A stretch of DNA of 64,000 nucleotides from BOG-938 sp035524315 (GCA_035524315.1 DATKPD010000028.1:1-64000), one strand, 5' to 3'. Positions 51,737 through 61,953 are shown, counted from the stretch's first letter. Notes: generated from the sequence alone by a model not told the origin. Program-made: numbers and translations.

Positions 51737-54697
51737 CTAGGCGTCGCCGGACGGCCGGTCCTGCGCCTCCATGTCGAGCATCTCGCGGATCTTGTTTCCG
51801 AGTTGCTCGACGGCGAAGGGCTTGGTCATGATCTGCATGCCCCTCTCGAGATGGCCGTTGCCCACCACGGCGTTTTCCGCATAGCCGGTGATGAACAGCA
51901 CCTTGAGCGCGGGCCTTAGGGCGCGCCCCGCGTCGGCCACCTGGCGCCCGTTGATGCCCCCCGGCAGGCCCACGTCGGTCACCACCAGATCGATGCGGGT
52001 GGGCGACTGCAAGACGTGCAGGGCAGAGGCGCCGTCGTCGGCCTCGATCGTGCGGTAACCGGCCTCCTGCAGCACCTCAACGATGAGCATGCGAACAGTC
52101 GGCTCGTCATCGACCACCAGCACCGTCTCGCCATGGCCGACGAAGTCAGGATTGGCCAACCCCTGGGACTTCTCGCCTTCGGCCTCCAGACCCGCGTGGC
52201 GGGGCAGGTAGAGACACATGGTGGTGCCGCGCCCGACCTCCGAGTAGATGCGCACCTGGCCGCCCGATTGCCTTACGAAGCCATAGATCATGGACAGGCC
52301 CAGCCCCGTACCCTGGCCAAGCGGCTTGGTGGTGAAGAACGGGTCAAAGGCGCGGCTCTTGACCTCGGGCGTCATGCCCGCGCCGGTGTCGGTGACGCAA
52401 AGTGAAACATATTGGCCTGGCGCCAACTCCCGCTCCTTGGCCGCGTGGTCGTCGAGCCACTTGTTGGCCGTCTCGATCGTCAGCCGTCCGCCGTCGGGCA
52501 TGGCGTCGCGCGCATTGATGCACAGGTTGAGCAAGGCGTTCTCGAGCTGGTTAGGATCGACCAGGGTCAGCCACAGGCCGCCGGCCCCCACTACCTCCAT
52601 CACCACTTCAGGCCCGACCGTGCGCCGGATCAGGTCCTCCATCTCCGCGACAAGCCGATTTACATTGACGGGCCGGGGATCGAGCGTCTGGCGGCGCGAG
52701 AAGGCCAGCAGGCGCTGGGTGAGTGCGGCGGCGCGCTTGGCCGCGCCCTGGGCGGCGTCGAGATAGCGCGGAACGGCGTCCAGTCGGCCTTGCTTGACAC
52801 GCGTGTCGAGCATTTCCAGGCTGCCGGTTATGCCGGCCAGAAGGTTGTTGAAGTCGTGGGCCAGCCCCCCGGTCAGTTGGCCGACCGCCTCCATCTTCTG
52901 GCTCTGGCGCAGCGCCTCTTCCGCCGCCATCAGCTCGTTGGTCCGCTCCTGGACCAGCTGTTCAAGCGTGGCGTTGAGGTTGCTCAAGGCCTCGGTCGCG
53001 GCCTTCTGCTCATGGATATCGGTATTGGTGCCGATCCAGCGGGCGATCTCGCCGTCCTCGCCGCGCACGGCCACCGCCCGGGCGATATGCCACCGATACA
53101 CGCCGTCCGCCCGGCGCAGGCGCAGGTCCGCCGCGTAGGGCTCGCCGCTCGCCAAGGCGAGGGCCCAGGTCTTCTGCGCCGGATCGAGGTCGTCCTCGTG
53201 AACGATCTGAGCCCAGTTGACCCCGATCAGGGACCCGGCTTCCAGACCGGTATACTCGTAAAGACGGCTGTTGAACCAGTCGAGGTAACCGTCCGGCCGC
53301 GAGGTCCAGACGTGGTTGAGCATGGCCTCCGCCAGGGTGCGGAATTGGGCCTCGCTCTCGCGCAGCGCCACGGCGGCGGCGTGCACGTCGGTCACGTCGA
53401 ACCCCTCGACGAACACGCCGGTCACGCGGCCCTCGGCGTTGCGGATCGGTTGATAGACGAAATCGAGGAACCGGGGCTCGGGCTCCGCGCCCGGCGCTCG
53501 CTGGAGGGTGACCTCCATGGACTTGCCCTTGAACGGCTCGCCGGTGGCGTAGACGCTGTCGAGCAATTCATACAGCCCCTGCCCCGCGATCTCTGGCAGG
53601 GCCGCGCGAATGGGCTTGCCCACCACGTCGCGGTGGCCGATCAGTTGCAGATAGGCCAGATTGACCTGCTCGAAGCGATGCTCGGGACCGCGCAACACGG
53701 CCATGAAGCTGGGCGACTGCTCAAACAGCTGCCGCAACCGTTCGGCCTCGCCGGCCTCGCGCAGATGGGCTTGGGCGGCCGTCAGTGCGGCGGCGATCTG
53801 GGCGCCCATAAGCCGCGCGAACTCGATCATTTCCTCGCGGTCGCGGCGGTGAGGATTTCGGCCGAGCACCAAAGCGGCGGCCGGCGTCTCTTGACCGGTC
53901 TCGGCGATGGGCAGGATCAAAGCCTCGCGCGAGGGACCATCCCACGTCTCTGACGGCAGGTTGTTGAGCAGATCGCCCATCGGCAGCTCGACCAGCTTGG
54001 CGCCGCCGAGGATGCGGGCGAAGGGCCAGCCGACCCGGTACTGCGGATCCAAGCCCACCCCGGGGCCATCCAGATATTGCAGGGCGCCGAAGGGGAAATC
54101 CTGCGGATTGTCGGCCAAGGCGCCCCGCACCGCCACGGCGATGTCCTCACGGGTGCGGGCAGGCAGGAGGGCGGCGGCCAGCGTCTGCAATGTACGCAGG
54201 CGCCGCTCGCTGATTACCCGCTCGGTCTCCTCTGTGACGACGCACATCAGGCCTTCGATGGCGCCGTCATCCCCCCGCAGGGGGCTGTAGGAGAAGGTGT
54301 GGTAGGTCTCCTCGAGATAGCCGTTGCGCTCGAGAAAAAGCAGAAGCGCCTTGTCCCACGTAGCCACCCCGTCCTGCATCACGGAGCGGACCCGGTCGCT
54401 GATGGCGAGGAACACCTCGGCCCATACCTCGCGCATGGGCTTGCCCAGTGCGTCAGGGTGCTTGGCCCCCAGGGTCGGCGCGTAGGCGTCGTTGTAGAAG
54501 AAGGCGAGATCCTCGCCCCAGCCCATCCACATCTCGAAGCGAGAAGTGAGCATGATGCCGAGCGGCGTCTTCAGCCCTTGCGGCCACCGCTCTGGCGGCC
54601 CTAGCGGCGTGGACGACCAGTCGTGAGCCCGCATCAGCCGGCTCATGGCGCTGTCGCCGGGGAACACGTCGAGCAAGGGATCGGGAGGGACGTTCAA
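51737..54697 (-). CDS. Hybrid sensor histidine kinase (PAS/GAF-HisKA-HATPase-REC)
   Basis: 986-aa soluble two-component kinase with no membrane helices. Domains: N-terminal PAS-like (~20-160, DWSSTPLGPPERWPQGLKTP is characteristic), GAF-like (~165-310), PAS (~320-440), PAS (~450-570), a coiled linker, HisKA with phospho-acceptor H614 in GLAHDFNNLL, HATPase with the N-box NLCINARDAMPDGG (~724-737), G boxes around GQGTGLGLSMIYG, and a receiver domain (~857-970) with D908 (VTDVGLPGG) and K959. The kinase group with DFNNLL often modulates stress or light responses, but no signal can be inferred. No separate response regulator gene is adjacent, so phosphate may pass through its own receiver. Confidence 0.94.
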   Translation of the reverse strand: MNVPPDPLLDVFPGDSAMSRLMRAHDWSSTPLGPPERWPQGLKTPLGIMLTSRFEMWMGWGEDLAFFYNDAYAPTLGAKHPDALGKPMREVWAEVFLAISDRVRSVMQDGVATWDKALLLFLERNGYLEETYHTFSYSPLRGDDGAIEGLMCVVTEETERVISERRLRTLQTLAAALLPARTREDIAVAVRGALADNPQDFPFGALQYLDGPGVGLDPQYRVGWPFARILGGAKLVELPMGDLLNNLPSETWDGPSREALILPIAETGQETPAAALVLGRNPHRRDREEMIEFARLMGAQIAAALTAAQAHLREAGEAERLRQLFEQSPSFMAVLRGPEHRFEQVNLAYLQLIGHRDVVGKPIRAALPEIAGQGLYELLDSVYATGEPFKGKSMEVTLQRAPGAEPEPRFLDFVYQPIRNAEGRVTGVFVEGFDVTDVHAAAVALRESEAQFRTLAEAMLNHVWTSRPDGYLDWFNSRLYEYTGLEAGSLIGVNWAQIVHEDDLDPAQKTWALALASGEPYAADLRLRRADGVYRWHIARAVAVRGEDGEIARWIGTNTDIHEQKAATEALSNLNATLEQLVQERTNELMAAEEALRQSQKMEAVGQLTGGLAHDFNNLLAGITGSLEMLDTRVKQGRLDAVPRYLDAAQGAAKRAAALTQRLLAFSRRQTLDPRPVNVNRLVAEMEDLIRRTVGPEVVMEVVGAGGLWLTLVDPNQLENALLNLCINARDAMPDGGRLTIETANKWLDDHAAKERELAPGQYVSLCVTDTGAGMTPEVKSRAFDPFFTTKPLGQGTGLGLSMIYGFVRQSGGQVRIYSEVGRGTTMCLYLPRHAGLEAEGEKSQGLANPDFVGHGETVLVVDDEPTVRMLIVEVLQEAGYRTIEADDGASALHVLQSPTRIDLVVTDVGLPGGINGRQVADAGRALRPALKVLFITGYAENAVVGNGHLERGMQIMTKPFAVEQLGNKIREMLDMEAQDRPSGDA

Positions 54698-54830
54698 GCT
54701 GACCTATGGGCGATACGCTGCGGGCTATAGCGGTAACGCCTGGATCGCGGGAGCGCAATTCAGCGCAGCGCATCGGGTCTCGGCGCCGGGCGACGGGGGC
54801 CAACCGGCTGACTAACTATGGACGCCGCTA

Positions 54831-55172
54831 CTAGCCTGTGGCGCCGCTGCTCCTGAACGCCATGATGGCGAAGGCGAGAAGTCCAACAAGCGATGCGACC
54901 ATGCGGGTCGCCATCCCTCGCCAGGGCGCGCCCGACGGCGCATCGGCCGTATCGCCGCCAGATTTGGCCCATCGTTCGTTGGCCACCCACAGCGTCACAT
55001 ATTCGTGCGTTCGGCGGGCGAGATTGGGCGGACCGCTGAAGTAAAACTCGCTCCCGCCTCTGGTCCTGACCTCCCGCCATTCCAAGGGGCCTGTGTCCTC
55101 CTCGGTGAGCAATTGGCGTAGCCGCCCGCTGCTGTCCTTTGGAACCAGCGAGACATAGGTAAGCTCGTTCAT
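54831..55172 (-). CDS. Hypothetical protein with C-terminal membrane anchor
   Basis: 113-aa protein from MNELTYVSLVPKDSSGRLRQ, preceded by AGGAG with 8-base spacing, which favours this start over the longer frame to 55205. The N-terminal ~90 residues are soluble (GPLEWREVRTRGGSEFYFSG, HEYVTLWVANERWAKSG), and one helix near the end (MVASLVGLLAFAIMAF) suggests a tail-anchored protein. I do not recognise the family. It lies between the histidine kinase and the divergent FGE-hydrolase fusion gene, sharing a 148-bp control region with the latter. Confidence 0.65.
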   Translation of the reverse strand: MNELTYVSLVPKDSSGRLRQLLTEEDTGPLEWREVRTRGGSEFYFSGPPNLARRTHEYVTLWVANERWAKSGGDTADAPSGAPWRGMATRMVASLVGLLAFAIMAFRSSGATG

Positions 55173-55320
55173 GGGCTGCACTCCTAATCCGTTAACAGAA
55201 CACACCGATTCCGTCCTGCGCGGGAGTGCCGACGCCTAAACATCCTGCTTGTGAGCCGCCACAAGGCGTGCACAAATTCGCGCGCAAAGTCGTTCATAAA
55301 AGCGTCCAGGGGAGAAGTTC

Positions 55321-57084
55321 ATGTCCAGCGCCCGCATCTGGCCACACGTCTTGGTTGCAACCCTCCTCCTGAGCTCGGCGCCGGCCGGGGCGCAGGATGT
55401 GGCCGCCAAGCCCGCGTCGGCCAGCGCGCCTGACCCCACCGCGACGGACGCCGTCGTCAAGGCCGTCGCCAAGGACATGACCGCGATCCCCGCGGGGACC
55501 TTTCAGATGGGCGACGTGCAGAAGGTCGGCTTCACCTTCGAGCAACCAGTCCACCAGGTGAGCGTGCCGGCCTTCAGGCTCGCAGCGCACGATGTCACCT
55601 TCGCCGAATACGATGTGTTCGCCCGCGCCACGGGCCGCGCCCTGCCTGAGCAGCGGCCTGGGTTCGAGCGTGGCTCGCTACCGGTCGTCAACGTCAACTG
55701 GGTGGACGCACAGGCGTTCATCGCCTGGCTCAACCAAGCCAGCGGACGCCACTACCGTCTGCCGAGCGAGGCGGAGTGGGAGTACGCGGCGCGCGCGGGC
55801 GCGACCACCCTCTATCCGTGGGGCGACAGGTTCGACCCCAACAAGGCCAATTCGATGGGGATGGCCGGGGCTGACCGCTGGGACGGCCCGGCGCCCGTCG
55901 GTTCGTTTCCGCCCAACGCCTTTGGCCTCTACGACATGGTCGGCAATGTCGGCCAATGGGTCGAGGATCGCAAACACAACGATTTCAGCGGCGCGCCGAC
56001 CGATGGCAGCGCCTGGGACGACGGCGGCGATCCGAACTGGCGCATGGTGCGCGGCGGCTCATGGGTGATGGGCCCCAAGGGACTGCGCGTCTCGCTGCGC
56101 CTATGGGACGACATCCCGCGCCGCAGCTACCAGTCGCTGGGCTTCCGCATCGCCGAGAGCAACGACGACAGCCTGACCCCGACCGAAGCGGCTGAACAGC
56201 AGGCCGCCGCCTCGCCGTCCACGGCGACTCCGGGGCGCCGGGCCGCACCGGCAGACTGGTACGCGAGCATGCAGAAGTCGCAGAGCTTCGCCACCGCCAA
56301 GCTCGCCCAGTCCCCGCGCCGGGGCGAATGGATCACGGTCCAGAGCCTGGGCCGGCCTCTGAAGGCGTGGGTGGTCTATCCCCAGACCAAGCGCAAGGCG
56401 CCCGTCATCCTGGTGCTGCACGAGGTGTTCGGCCTGACCGATTCGACGCGCAACACCGCCGACGAGATCGCCGCGATGGGCTACATCGCCATCGCCCCCG
56501 ACATGCTGTCGGGCTTGGGCCCGAATGGCGGCGGCACCGACTCGTTCAAGACGGGCGACGCCGGCGGCACGCTGGACCTGCGCGAGGACAAGGACGTCTA
56601 CAAGGACCTGGAAGCCTTGATGGACTACGGCGACAAACTTCCGCAGTCGGACGGCAAGGTCGGCATCGTCGGCCTGACCTGGGGCGGGGGCGTGGCGTTC
56701 CGCTACGCCGTCACCGATCCGCGTAAGGATGTGAAGGTCGTGCTCTCGTTCTGCGGCGCCGGCCCGCCGGTGTACGGCCAGGGCCCCTCGCACATGAACA
56801 AGCTGATCAACGATTGGCCCGTGCATAAGACCCACGTTCCCGTCTACGCCTTCTACGGGGAATGGGACCTGACCCAGGCCAACCCGGTGCTGTTCACGGC
56901 CGAGGACAGCAAGCGCCTGATGGACGCCGCCGGCAATCGGTTCGAGGCGGTGGTCTATCCGCGCGCCGAGCACGCCTTCCTGCGCGTGGGCGAGGATCCA
57001 GCCGACAAGAACCCGGCCAACGCCGTGGCCGACAAGGCCGCCCTGATCCGCGTCCGGCAGATTCTGAAATCGTCTTTCCGGTAG
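55321..57084 (+). CDS. Secreted fusion of FGE-sulfatase-like domain and dienelactone hydrolase-like domain
   Basis: 587-aa protein with a signal peptide (ends GAQD). Residues ~50-280 form an FGE/SUMF1-type C-lectin-like domain (MTAIPAGTFQMGDVQK, NWVDAQAFIAWLNQASGRHY, RLPSEAEWEYAARAG, GNVGQWVED, RGGSWVMG). Residues ~330-587 form an alpha/beta hydrolase of the dienelactone hydrolase type. Catalytic residues look lost in both. The FGE cysteines that follow RGGSW in active enzymes are absent (VMGPKGLR). The DLH nucleophile position in G-x-C-x-G is Thr453 (GLTWGG), while E368, D516 and H551 (AEHAF) are kept. The protein may bind rather than cleave, or use another nucleophile. Expression is probably divergent from the neighbouring hypothetical. 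Confidence 0.85.
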   Translation: MSSARIWPHVLVATLLLSSAPAGAQDVAAKPASASAPDPTATDAVVKAVAKDMTAIPAGTFQMGDVQKVGFTFEQPVHQVSVPAFRLAAHDVTFAEYDVFARATGRALPEQRPGFERGSLPVVNVNWVDAQAFIAWLNQASGRHYRLPSEAEWEYAARAGATTLYPWGDRFDPNKANSMGMAGADRWDGPAPVGSFPPNAFGLYDMVGNVGQWVEDRKHNDFSGAPTDGSAWDDGGDPNWRMVRGGSWVMGPKGLRVSLRLWDDIPRRSYQSLGFRIAESNDDSLTPTEAAEQQAAASPSTATPGRRAAPADWYASMQKSQSFATAKLAQSPRRGEWITVQSLGRPLKAWVVYPQTKRKAPVILVLHEVFGLTDSTRNTADEIAAMGYIAIAPDMLSGLGPNGGGTDSFKTGDAGGTLDLREDKDVYKDLEALMDYGDKLPQSDGKVGIVGLTWGGGVAFRYAVTDPRKDVKVVLSFCGAGPPVYGQGPSHMNKLINDWPVHKTHVPVYAFYGEWDLTQANPVLFTAEDSKRLMDAAGNRFEAVVYPRAEHAFLRVGEDPADKNPANAVADKAALIRVRQILKSSFR

Positions 57085-57087
57085 AGC

Positions 57088-58494
57088 CTAGCTGGCCGCG
57101 CGGGGCATGCGGTTCCACGCGTCGAGCGCCGCGATCTTGTAGGCCTCGGCCAGGGTGGGATAGTTGAAAGCGTTCTCGATGAAGTAGTCGAGCGTGCCGT
57201 GCAGGTTGAGCACCGCCTGGCCGATGTGGATCAGCTCTGTCGCGCCTTCGCCGACGATGTGCACGCCCAGGAGCCGGCGGGTCTTGATCGAGAAGATCAT
57301 CTTCATCATGCCCGCGTTCAGCCCCATGATGTGGCCGCGCGAGGTCTCGCGGAAGCGCGCGATGCCGCATTCGCAGGGGATGCCGCGGGTGCGCACCTCC
57401 TCCTCGCTCATGCCGACGGTGGAGATTTCGGGCACGGAATAGATGCCGTAAGGGAAGTACTGCGGCGCCGGCGGCATGGGCAGGCCGAAGGCGTGACAGG
57501 CGGCGATGCGGCCCTGCTCCATCGAGGTCGAAGCGAGGCTGGGAAAGCCGATCACGTCGCCGGCGGCGTAGATGTGCGGCTGCTCGGTCTGGAAGGTGTG
57601 GGGATCGACCGTCAGCCGACCGCGCGAATCGGCGGTCAGGCCGCAATGCTCCAGGCCGAGGTCGGCCGTCGCCCCTACACGGCCCGCCGTGTAGAGCAGC
57701 ATCTCCGAGCGGATGCGCCGGCCATCCTCCAGGATCGCGACCGGCCAGTTCTGGTCGTCCAGCTCCACACGGGTCACGCTGGCGCCCAGGCGCACGGTCA
57801 CGCCCCGGTCGCGCAGCTGATGGATGAAGTCGTCCATGATCTCGCGGTCGATGAACTCCAGGAACGTGGGCCGCGGTTCGATCAGGGTCACCGGCACGTC
57901 GAGCGCGCTGAAGATGGTGGCGTATTCCACCCCGATCACGCCCGCGCCGATCACCGTCAGGCTGCGCGGCACGCGCGGGGTGGTGATCACGTCGTCGCTG
58001 TCCAGCACATTGACGCCGTTGAAGGGGATAGATTCGGGGCGGTAGGGCGCGGTTCCGACCGCAATCAGGGCCCGCTCGAAGGCGACCACGTGATGCTCCT
58101 CGCCATCCTCGCCGCAGGTCACGAGAAGTTCGTGCGGCCCGGTGAAGCGGGCCGTGCCGGCCAGGGTGCGCACGCCGTTGCGCTGGAACTGGTGCTCCAG
58201 CACCTCGACCTCATGCTCCAGGGTCTTGGTCAGCCGGATGCCCAGGTCCGAGCCGTCGATCTCCTTCTTCACGCGGTAGGAGCGGCCGTAAAAGCCCCGC
58301 TCACGCCAGCCGGACAGGTTGAGCACGGTTTCGCGCAAGGTCTTGGACGGGATGGTGCCGGTGTGCACCGACACGCCGCCGACGCGCAGGCGGTTCTCGA
58401 TCACCAGCACCGAGCGCCCCAGCTTGGCCGCCTGCACCGCCGCGCGCCGCCCCGCCGGCCCGCTGCCGATCACCACCAGATCATAGGCGTCCAT
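57088..58494 (-). CDS. sthA: Soluble pyridine nucleotide transhydrogenase
   Basis: 468-aa flavoprotein of the disulfide oxidoreductase family that exchanges electrons between NADPH and NAD. Seen: VVIGSGPAGRRAAVQAAKLG (FAD motif), GGVSVHTGTIPSKTLRETVL, then LNLSGWRERGFYGRSYRVKK, second nucleotide motif LTVIGAGVIGVEYATIFSAL and VDPHTFQTEQPHIYAAGDVI. As in SthA proteins, the first region lacks the redox cysteine pair (VHTGTIP). The start at 58494 is chosen over the one at 58518 because GGGGGAA lies just upstream. It converges on the FGE-hydrolase gene with 3 bp between. Confidence 0.93.
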   Translation of the reverse strand: MDAYDLVVIGSGPAGRRAAVQAAKLGRSVLVIENRLRVGGVSVHTGTIPSKTLRETVLNLSGWRERGFYGRSYRVKKEIDGSDLGIRLTKTLEHEVEVLEHQFQRNGVRTLAGTARFTGPHELLVTCGEDGEEHHVVAFERALIAVGTAPYRPESIPFNGVNVLDSDDVITTPRVPRSLTVIGAGVIGVEYATIFSALDVPVTLIEPRPTFLEFIDREIMDDFIHQLRDRGVTVRLGASVTRVELDDQNWPVAILEDGRRIRSEMLLYTAGRVGATADLGLEHCGLTADSRGRLTVDPHTFQTEQPHIYAAGDVIGFPSLASTSMEQGRIAACHAFGLPMPPAPQYFPYGIYSVPEISTVGMSEEEVRTRGIPCECGIARFRETSRGHIMGLNAGMMKMIFSIKTRRLLGVHIVGEGATELIHIGQAVLNLHGTLDYFIENAFNYPTLAEAYKIAALDAWNRMPRAAS

Positions 58495-58557
58495 GACTTT
58501 CCCCCGCTTGCCGCCCAACCTTGGCCATGACGCGCGATCGCGCCAGCGCCCCGCGCC

Positions 58558-58590
58558 CTAGAGCGCTGTTTTAGCGGCGAAGTGTTGCGG
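58558..58590. repeat. Candidate dispersed intergenic element
   Basis: Between the divergent/tandem genes sthA and pepP, ctagagcgctgttttagcgg followed by cgaagtgttgcgg resembles a short intergenic element found repeatedly in related genomes; a variant, ctagagcattttcagg followed by ggatgcgaag, occurs at 29939. Two imperfect copies in the window are seen; the wider family is from general knowledge. Confidence 0.35.
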
Positions 58591-58631
58591 ACTTGCGCCA
58601 GCCTTGGACGCCCCTTCGCCGAGGGGTAGAG

Positions 58632-60458
58632 TCACAAGGGGGCGCAGGCGCCCTTCAGCCAGTCGCGCGTATCGTCCGGCACGAGCGGGCCGACCACGCG
58701 CAACACGCGCGCGTGATAGGCGTCGAGCTGGGCGCGTTCCTCGGGCCTGAGCAGCTCGATCGCGATGGCGTTGCGATCGATCGGGGCCAGGGTCAGGGTC
58801 TCGAACCCGAGCATGGGCCGCTCGCCGCCGGGGATCTCGGCCGGGGGCGTAACCACCTGCAGGTTCTCGATGCGGATACCGTAGGCGCCGGCCTTGTAGT
58901 AGCCGGGCTCGTTGGACACGATCATGCCCGGTTGCAGCGCCGCCCCGCCCGCGCGCTTGGAAATGCCCTGCGGCCCCTCGTGCACGCCCAGGTACGAGCC
59001 CACGCCATGCCCGGTGCCATGGTCGTAGTCCAGCCCCGCCGACCACAGCGGGCCGCGCGCCAGGGCGTCGAGCTGCGAGCCCGTGATTCCCGCCGGGAAG
59101 CGCACCCGGGCGAGGGCCAGGTTGCCCTTGAGCACCAGGGTGAAGCGCGCCTTCATCTCCGCGCTTGGGGCGCCGATGGCGATGGTGCGCGTCACATCGG
59201 TGGTCCCGTCGAGGTACTGCGCCCCGGAATCCACCAGGAGGAAGCTGCCGGGCTCCAGCCGGCGGTTCAGCCTCTCGACCGGGCGATAGTGCACGATGGC
59301 GCCGTTGGGACCGGCCCCGGCGATGGTGTCGAACGACAGGTCCTTGAGCACATTGGTATGCTCGCGGAAACCCTCGAGCTGTTTTACCGCCTCGATCTCG
59401 TCGGGCAGTTCCGCGGCCGCTTGGCGTTGATCCAGCCAGTGCAGGAAACGCACCAACGCGGCGCCGTCACGGATGTGGGCCTGGCGCGCGCCCTCGACCT
59501 CGACCGGGTTCTTGCATGCGCGCGGGAGGACCGTGGGATCGGCCCGGCGCAGCACCTTGGCCCCCGCCGTCTCCAGCGCGTCGAAATACCAGGCCGATGA
59601 CACGGCCGGATCGACCAGGGCCGTCTTGCCCTTGAGCGCGGCCAGGGCGGCGGGCAGGGATCCCGGCGCCTCCAGCGTCACGTCCGCGCCCAGCCACGCG
59701 GCCAGACCCGGCGTGACCTTGGCCGGATCGAGAAACAGCAGGGCGCGTCCGTCGGCCAAAAGGATCGCCTGACCCAGCGGCAAGGGCGAGCGGATCACGT
59801 CGCCGCCGCGGATGTTGAACAGCCAGGCGATGGAGGCCGGGGCGGTAATCACCGCGACGTCCGCGCCCTGGTCCTTCAGCGCCGCGCCGATGCGGGCGCG
59901 CTTTTCCGACGAGGGCTCGCCGGAGAATTCCAGCGGGTGGGGCACGACCGGCGCTTGCGGCTGGCCCGGGCGCAGATCGCCCCAGGCCTCGTCGAGCGGG
60001 TTCGACGCCACGGGCTTGAGCGCGGCGCCCACCTTTTCGGCGGCGCGCCGCAGGCGCTCCAGGGCGTCGGGGCTGTGCAGGCGCGGGTCGTAGCCGACCA
60101 CCTGACCCTGACCGAGCGCGCTCTCCAAGAAGGCGGACACGCCGCCCTCGACCAGATCGCGCACCTCGAACAGGCCGGTGTCGACCTGGTCGCGCACCTG
60201 AAGGCTGTAGCGGCCATCGACGAAGATGGCGGCGCGGTCCTTGAGGATCACCGCCGCGCCCGCCGAGCCGGTGAAGCCGGTGGCCCAGGCCAGCCGGTCG
60301 TTGGCGGCGGGCAGGTACTCGTTCTGGTGCTCGTCCTCGTGCGGGGCGATGAACCCGTCGAGCCCCTGGCGCGCCATGGCGTCACGGATCAGGGGCACGT
60401 GCTGGGGGCCGAAGGAGGGATCGGCGTGGTCCTCGAAGGTCTGGCGCATAAGGGTCAT
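58632..60458 (-). CDS. pepP: Aminopeptidase P (Xaa-Pro aminopeptidase, M24B)
   Basis: 608-aa metallopeptidase that removes N-terminal residues before proline. Two creatinase-like N-terminal domains (LDGFIAPHEDEHQNEYLPAA, RLAWATGFTGSAGAAVILKD, IAWLFNIRGGDVIRSPLPLG) precede the catalytic domain. Metal ligands of the pita-bread fold are visible: D in LLVDSGAQYLDGTTDVTRTI, H in DYDHGTGHGVGSYLGVHEGP, and E in SNEPGYYKAGAYGIRIEN. The three-domain length matches the eukaryote-like form common in alphaproteobacteria. The ATG at 60458 lacks a clear ribosome site; the Met three codons on is possible. It is 44 bp downstream of the M28 peptidase gene. Confidence 0.93.
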   Translation of the reverse strand: MTLMRQTFEDHADPSFGPQHVPLIRDAMARQGLDGFIAPHEDEHQNEYLPAANDRLAWATGFTGSAGAAVILKDRAAIFVDGRYSLQVRDQVDTGLFEVRDLVEGGVSAFLESALGQGQVVGYDPRLHSPDALERLRRAAEKVGAALKPVASNPLDEAWGDLRPGQPQAPVVPHPLEFSGEPSSEKRARIGAALKDQGADVAVITAPASIAWLFNIRGGDVIRSPLPLGQAILLADGRALLFLDPAKVTPGLAAWLGADVTLEAPGSLPAALAALKGKTALVDPAVSSAWYFDALETAGAKVLRRADPTVLPRACKNPVEVEGARQAHIRDGAALVRFLHWLDQRQAAAELPDEIEAVKQLEGFREHTNVLKDLSFDTIAGAGPNGAIVHYRPVERLNRRLEPGSFLLVDSGAQYLDGTTDVTRTIAIGAPSAEMKARFTLVLKGNLALARVRFPAGITGSQLDALARGPLWSAGLDYDHGTGHGVGSYLGVHEGPQGISKRAGGAALQPGMIVSNEPGYYKAGAYGIRIENLQVVTPPAEIPGGERPMLGFETLTLAPIDRNAIAIELLRPEERAQLDAYHARVLRVVGPLVPDDTRDWLKGACAPL

Positions 60459-60502
60459 GTAAGCGCGGATGACGGCGGCCGCAAAGCCCCCTGCCCGCCC
60501 GC

Positions 60503-61953
60503 TTACGGCTTGCCCGCGCGGAAGTCGGCCTGGGTGTCGGCCGCGGTGTAGATCAGGGCGGCCCAGGCGCCGACAGCCTGGTCCAGGGCCTTGGGGTCCA
60601 CCTTGTCCAGGGTGTCGTTCATCGAGTGATGGATGTCGAAATAGTGCGTCCCGTCCTGGCGCAGCGACACCACCGGCACGCCGGCCTGATAGAGCGGGAC
60701 GATGTCGTCGCCGCCGTTGGACGAGGGCTTGGGATCGAAGGCGACGCCGAGCTGTGCCATGGCGGCGGCGGCGGCCTTGATCGGCTCAAGATCGGCCGAG
60801 CCCTTGGGCGCCTGGAAAGTCACGACCCGATCCGCGCCGAAGTCGCTCTCGCCGGCCAGCACGATATTGCCGACCTCGGCAGCGTGAGCCTTGAGATATT
60901 CAGGCCCGGCCTGGTTGGTTTCCTCGGCGCCCCACAGCACCACGCGGATGGTGCGCGCGGGCTTGAGCACGGCCGCCAGCTGGGCGGCGGTGCTGACGAT
61001 GGCCACGCCTGCGCCGTCGTCGATCGCGCCGGTGCCCAGGCCCCAGCTGTCCAAATGGCCCGAGACCAGCACCACCTGATCCGGCAGCGAGGTTCCAGGA
61101 ATCTCGCCCACCACGTTCCAGGCCTTGGCCTGCGGCAGGTACATCGGGATCAGCGTGAACTTCAGCCGGATTGGCACATTGCGCTTGGCCATTCGCTCAA
61201 GCTGGTCGGCGTCAGGCCCGCTGAGGGCCGCAGCCGGAATCTTGGGCGCATCGTCGTCGTAGTTGAGCGCGCCGCTGTGCGGATCGCGCACGTCGTTGGT
61301 GGCCAAGGAGCGGATCAAAAAGCCAATCGCCCCGCGCCGCGCCGCCTCCGAGGCGCCTTTGCGCCGCCAGCGGTTGGCCATGCCATAGCCCGTGGGCGAG
61401 TCGAGCTTTCCCATGCGCTCGGTCAGCACCGCGATCTTGCCGGTCAGGCTGCCGGGCTTGGCCGCCAGCAGATGCTCCCACGTGTCGAACAGCACAACGT
61501 CGCCCTGCACGCCCGGCGGCGGGGTGGCGACCGAACCGCCCAGCCCTGTGATGATCAGCGGCTGGGGAAAGGGAGCGACCACCTCGGCCATCTCGGTCCC
61601 CTTGAACCAGGCCCAGATGGTGTAGGGCTCGGCGTGGACATTCTGGAAGCCCATGGCGCTGAGCCGGGCCAAGGCCCAGTCCTTGGCGCGCTCGGCGGCT
61701 GGCGAGCCGGCCGGGCGCGGGCCGATCTCGGTGGTGAGCGATTCCAGCATGTCGTAGGCGCCCGACCCGCCGGCGCCCCGCTTGGCCAACCCCGCCGCGC
61801 CCGCCGCAATCTGATCGGCCGGCAAGCCGGCGGTGGACAGCGCGCCCAGCGTGGCGCCGGTGTTGGCCGAGGCGCGGTTCCGCAGCACGTCCTGGGCGTG
61901 GGCCAGGGGCGCCGCGAGAACGACGAAGGCCACGGAAAGGGCGGCGATGGTCT

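Noticed and set aside
52412..53953. 513-codon plus-strand open frame within the histidine kinase
   Set aside because: It runs opposite to the kinase gene, whose H614, N-box and receiver motifs are clear.
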